34,211 nucleotides of DNA from COE1 sp964445375 (lineage in GTDB: Bacteria; Bacillota; Clostridia; Lachnospirales; Lachnospiraceae): NCBI GenBank assembly GCA_964445375.1, contig CAYUKO010000020.1, positions 1-34,211 on the forward strand. The letters run 5' to 3'. This document shows, piece by piece, positions 32,503 to 34,211 of this stretch. The notes beneath the pieces were generated by a model that was given only the letters and a program-made list of their open reading frames with translations, was not told the origin of the DNA and made no database searches. Every line of letters begins with the position of its first letter. The stretch's first letter is position 1. Made by a program: the position numbers and the translations under genes.

Positions 32503-33639
32503 ATGAAAGCGAATTGCAGAATGTGGAAAGGTCTTTTTCCTTTACTAAGCCTTTCGGTGGTATTATCTACAACACCTATGAATCTGTTAGCAGAAGAAAC
32601 GAAGACAGAAAAGGTACAGATGGAAGAGGAAATCGAAGAAGTTGACCAGAAAACAGAAGCAGTACAATTAAGTGCCGGAGCAGCAGTCTTGTTGGATATG
32701 GACATTGCTATGGCTGATGAAGAAATCGTAGAGCTTGTAAAGAGTAATACGACAGAAGCGATTTCAGTAAAAACATTGACAAAGAGGGAAGATTCCACAC
32801 TTGTCATGGCAAAGGTAAATGAATACGTGAACATCCGAGAGGAAGCGAATCAGGAAGCAGAAAAGCTTGGCGTTCTTTATAAGGATTGTGGAGGACACAT
32901 TCTGGAGCGTAAGGACGGCTGGACAAAGATTCAGTCTGGTGATATCGCTGGCTGGATTAAGGATGAGTATTTGTATTTTGGAGAGGAAGCTCAGAAGCTT
33001 GCAGAAGAAGTTGGAATTATGACAGCTTATTCTCAGACGGAGACTTTACGAGTAAGAAAAGAGCCTGGTCTTGAGGCAGGAGTACTTGGACTTCTGGCAG
33101 AAGGCGAAGCAGTAGAAGCTATAAAAGAGCAGGGTGATTGGGTAGAAATAAGTTACGAAGGAACAACCGGATATGTATCTGCGGAATATGTGAAGGTTGA
33201 GTTTGATATCGATGTTGCAGAATCCATGGAAGTGATTCGTGCAAGACAGGCAGCAGAGGAAGAAGCTAAGAGAAATGAGCAGAAAGCAGCAGTTCTTGCG
33301 TCAGCATCAGAAGTAGATATCCTTGCAGCGTTGATTCAGTGTGAGGCTGGTGGCGAGGCATATGACGGACAGATTGCAGTTGGTTCCGTTGTTATGAACC
33401 GTGTCAGATGTGGTGGTTATCCTAACACCATTACCGATGTTATTTATGCATCAGGACAATTTACACCGGCATGTACAGGAAAGCTTGACAGACTGATTTT
33501 GAGCGGTAATATCAAGGAGTCCTGTAGACAGGCAGCACAGGATGTAATCAATGGTACCTGTAATGTCGGAGATGCCCTTCATTTTAGAAGAGTAGGAACA
33601 AAAGAAGGAATTGTAATCGGAAACCATGTTTTCTGGTAA
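32503..33639 (+). CDS. Secreted SH3-domain cell-wall hydrolase, SleB/CwlJ type
   Basis: A 378-aa exported protein. A signal peptide covers about residues 1-31 (hydrophobic GLFPLLSLSVVLSTTPMNLL, then AEE). Two bacterial SH3-like domains follow, at about residues 105-165 (VNEYVNIREEANQEAEKLG) and 175-235 (SQTETLRVRKEPGLEAGVLG). A charged linker leads to a C-terminal SleB-type hydrolase domain at about 265-378, with the catalytic Glu in IQCEAGGEAYDGQ and the conserved VGSVVMNRVRCGGYP. SleB/CwlJ proteins are spore-cortex or cell-wall lytic enzymes. The start at 32503 has GGAG 6 bases upstream, better than the ATG at 32482. A terminator follows. Confidence 0.92.
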   Translation: MKANCRMWKGLFPLLSLSVVLSTTPMNLLAEETKTEKVQMEEEIEEVDQKTEAVQLSAGAAVLLDMDIAMADEEIVELVKSNTTEAISVKTLTKREDSTLVMAKVNEYVNIREEANQEAEKLGVLYKDCGGHILERKDGWTKIQSGDIAGWIKDEYLYFGEEAQKLAEEVGIMTAYSQTETLRVRKEPGLEAGVLGLLAEGEAVEAIKEQGDWVEISYEGTTGYVSAEYVKVEFDIDVAESMEVIRARQAAEEEAKRNEQKAAVLASASEVDILAALIQCEAGGEAYDGQIAVGSVVMNRVRCGGYPNTITDVIYASGQFTPACTGKLDRLILSGNIKESCRQAAQDVINGTCNVGDALHFRRVGTKEGIVIGNHVFW

Positions 33640-33656
33640 AGGATAAGAATAAGATA

Positions 33657-33685
33657 AATGCAAGTCGAAATGGCTTGCATTTTTT
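33657..33685 (+). terminator. Terminator of the SH3-SleB gene
   Basis: AAATGCAAG (33657-33665) pairs with CTTGCATTT (33674-33682), 8-base loop, six T at the 3' side. Confidence 0.9.
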
Positions 33686-33705
33686 GTGCTCGATTCGTTC
33701 TGTTC

Positions 33706-33734
33706 TTGCCCATGTTAAGAAAACGTAGTAGAAT
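33706..33734 (+). promoter_or_regulatory. Candidate sigma-A promoter of argF
   Basis: TTGCCC (33706-33711), 17 bp, TAGAAT (33729-33734), 66 bases before the start codon. Confidence 0.5.
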
Positions 33735-33799
33735 GGAAAAGTAGCGTTTTAAAAACGTGCATGCCTTGATTTCGGTCCTGGCAGAAAAGGAGGAGAATT

Positions 33800-34211
33800 A
33801 TGGATTTAAAAGGACGTCATTTTTTAACATTAAAGGATTTCACACCAGAAGAGATTATGTATTTAATCGATCTTGCAGCTTCTTATAAGGAAAAGAAGAA
33901 AAACGGAATTGCCCATGACACATTAAGAGGCAAGAATGTTGCATTGATTTTTGAGAAGACAAGTACACGTACCAGATGTTCCTTTGAAGTAGCTGCCCAT
34001 GATTTAGGAATGGGAACGACTTATCTTGATCCAGCAGGTTCCCAGATTGGTAAGAAAGAAAGCATTGCAGATACCGCAAGAGTACTTGGAAGAATGTACG
34101 AGGGTATTGAATATAGAGGTTTTGAACAGACTATCGTAGAAGAACTTGCAAAATATGCAGGTGTTCCGGTATGGAATGGTCTGACCAATGAATATCATCC
34201 AACACAGATGT
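33800..34211 (+). CDS. argF: Ornithine carbamoyltransferase, 5' part (cut by window end)
   Basis: The first 137 codons of a transcarbamylase are present and the frame is open to the window edge. The start MDLKGRHFLTLKDFTPEEI, the carbamoyl-phosphate site FEKTSTRTRCSFEVAA (about residues 53-68) and GSQIGKKESIADTARVLGRM (about 82-101) place it with ornithine carbamoyltransferases rather than aspartate carbamoyltransferases. The enzyme makes citrulline from ornithine and carbamoyl phosphate, in arginine synthesis or in the arginine deiminase pathway. RBS AAAGGAGGAG is at 33786-33795. About 200 residues should lie beyond the window. Gene symbol argF rather than arcB is a guess. Confidence 0.93.
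   Translation, partial: MDLKGRHFLTLKDFTPEEIMYLIDLAASYKEKKKNGIAHDTLRGKNVALIFEKTSTRTRCSFEVAAHDLGMGTTYLDPAGSQIGKKESIADTARVLGRMYEGIEYRGFEQTIVEELAKYAGVPVWNGLTNEYHPTQM

Overview
The window is AT-rich, with A-rich Shine-Dalgarno sequences and sigma-A type promoters. It carries endospore-associated genes (a SpoVT regulator and a SleB/CwlJ-type cell-wall hydrolase), chemoreceptors, a SAM-I riboswitch in front of metK, and a dnaE-pfkA neighbourhood. Together these suggest a motile Clostridia (Bacillota), most likely a Lachnospiraceae member of the Roseburia/Agathobacter kind. The family-level guess is inference; no rRNA gene is present to fix it.

Left part (1-7903) is an accessory, defence-type region. 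It opens with an array of about 53-bp tandem repeats, each holding a G-run/C-run dyad, followed by a GC-richer stretch without a recognisable gene. Next comes a small HTH gene with a palindrome at its promoter, then a rhuM-like gene broken by a nonsense codon. After these lies a complete four-gene Wadjet system, jetA-jetB-jetC-jetD: a kleisin-like subunit, a MukE-like subunit, an SMC/MukB-like ATPase and a Toprim nuclease. All four overlap or abut, so they are probably translated as one coupled unit. Wadjet systems cleave small circular DNA such as plasmids.

Middle part (7904-20622) is mostly ordinary chromosome with some unusual regulators. It holds a six-TM chemoreceptor fused to a C-terminal PilZ (c-di-GMP binding) module, spoVT, a hemolysin III family membrane protein, an 88-aa protein of unknown function, a RelQ-type small alarmone synthetase, a coiled-coil tail-anchored protein with a flavin reductase-like gene, a promoter-terminator pair that may make a roughly 90-nt RNA, and an XRE-cupin regulator. 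Further on are a Y-family DNA polymerase with a LexA-like box, a LysM-G5-M23 cell-wall protein, murA, and an AraC-type HTH fused to a GGDEF domain.

Right part (20623-34211) is housekeeping: SAM-I riboswitch and metK, a small membrane-anchored unknown, a pair of half-size chromate-transporter-family genes, dnaE, pfkA, a second six-TM chemoreceptor, a TrmH/SpoU RNA methyltransferase with proC, a SH3-SleB hydrolase, and the 5' part of an ornithine carbamoyltransferase gene cut by the window edge. Most genes are single units closed by clear rho-independent terminators.

The most notable items are the Wadjet operon and its damaged flank, the phased tandem-repeat array, two proteins linking c-di-GMP to chemotaxis and transcription (PilZ receptor and AraC-GGDEF), and the possible small RNA near 14.5 kb.
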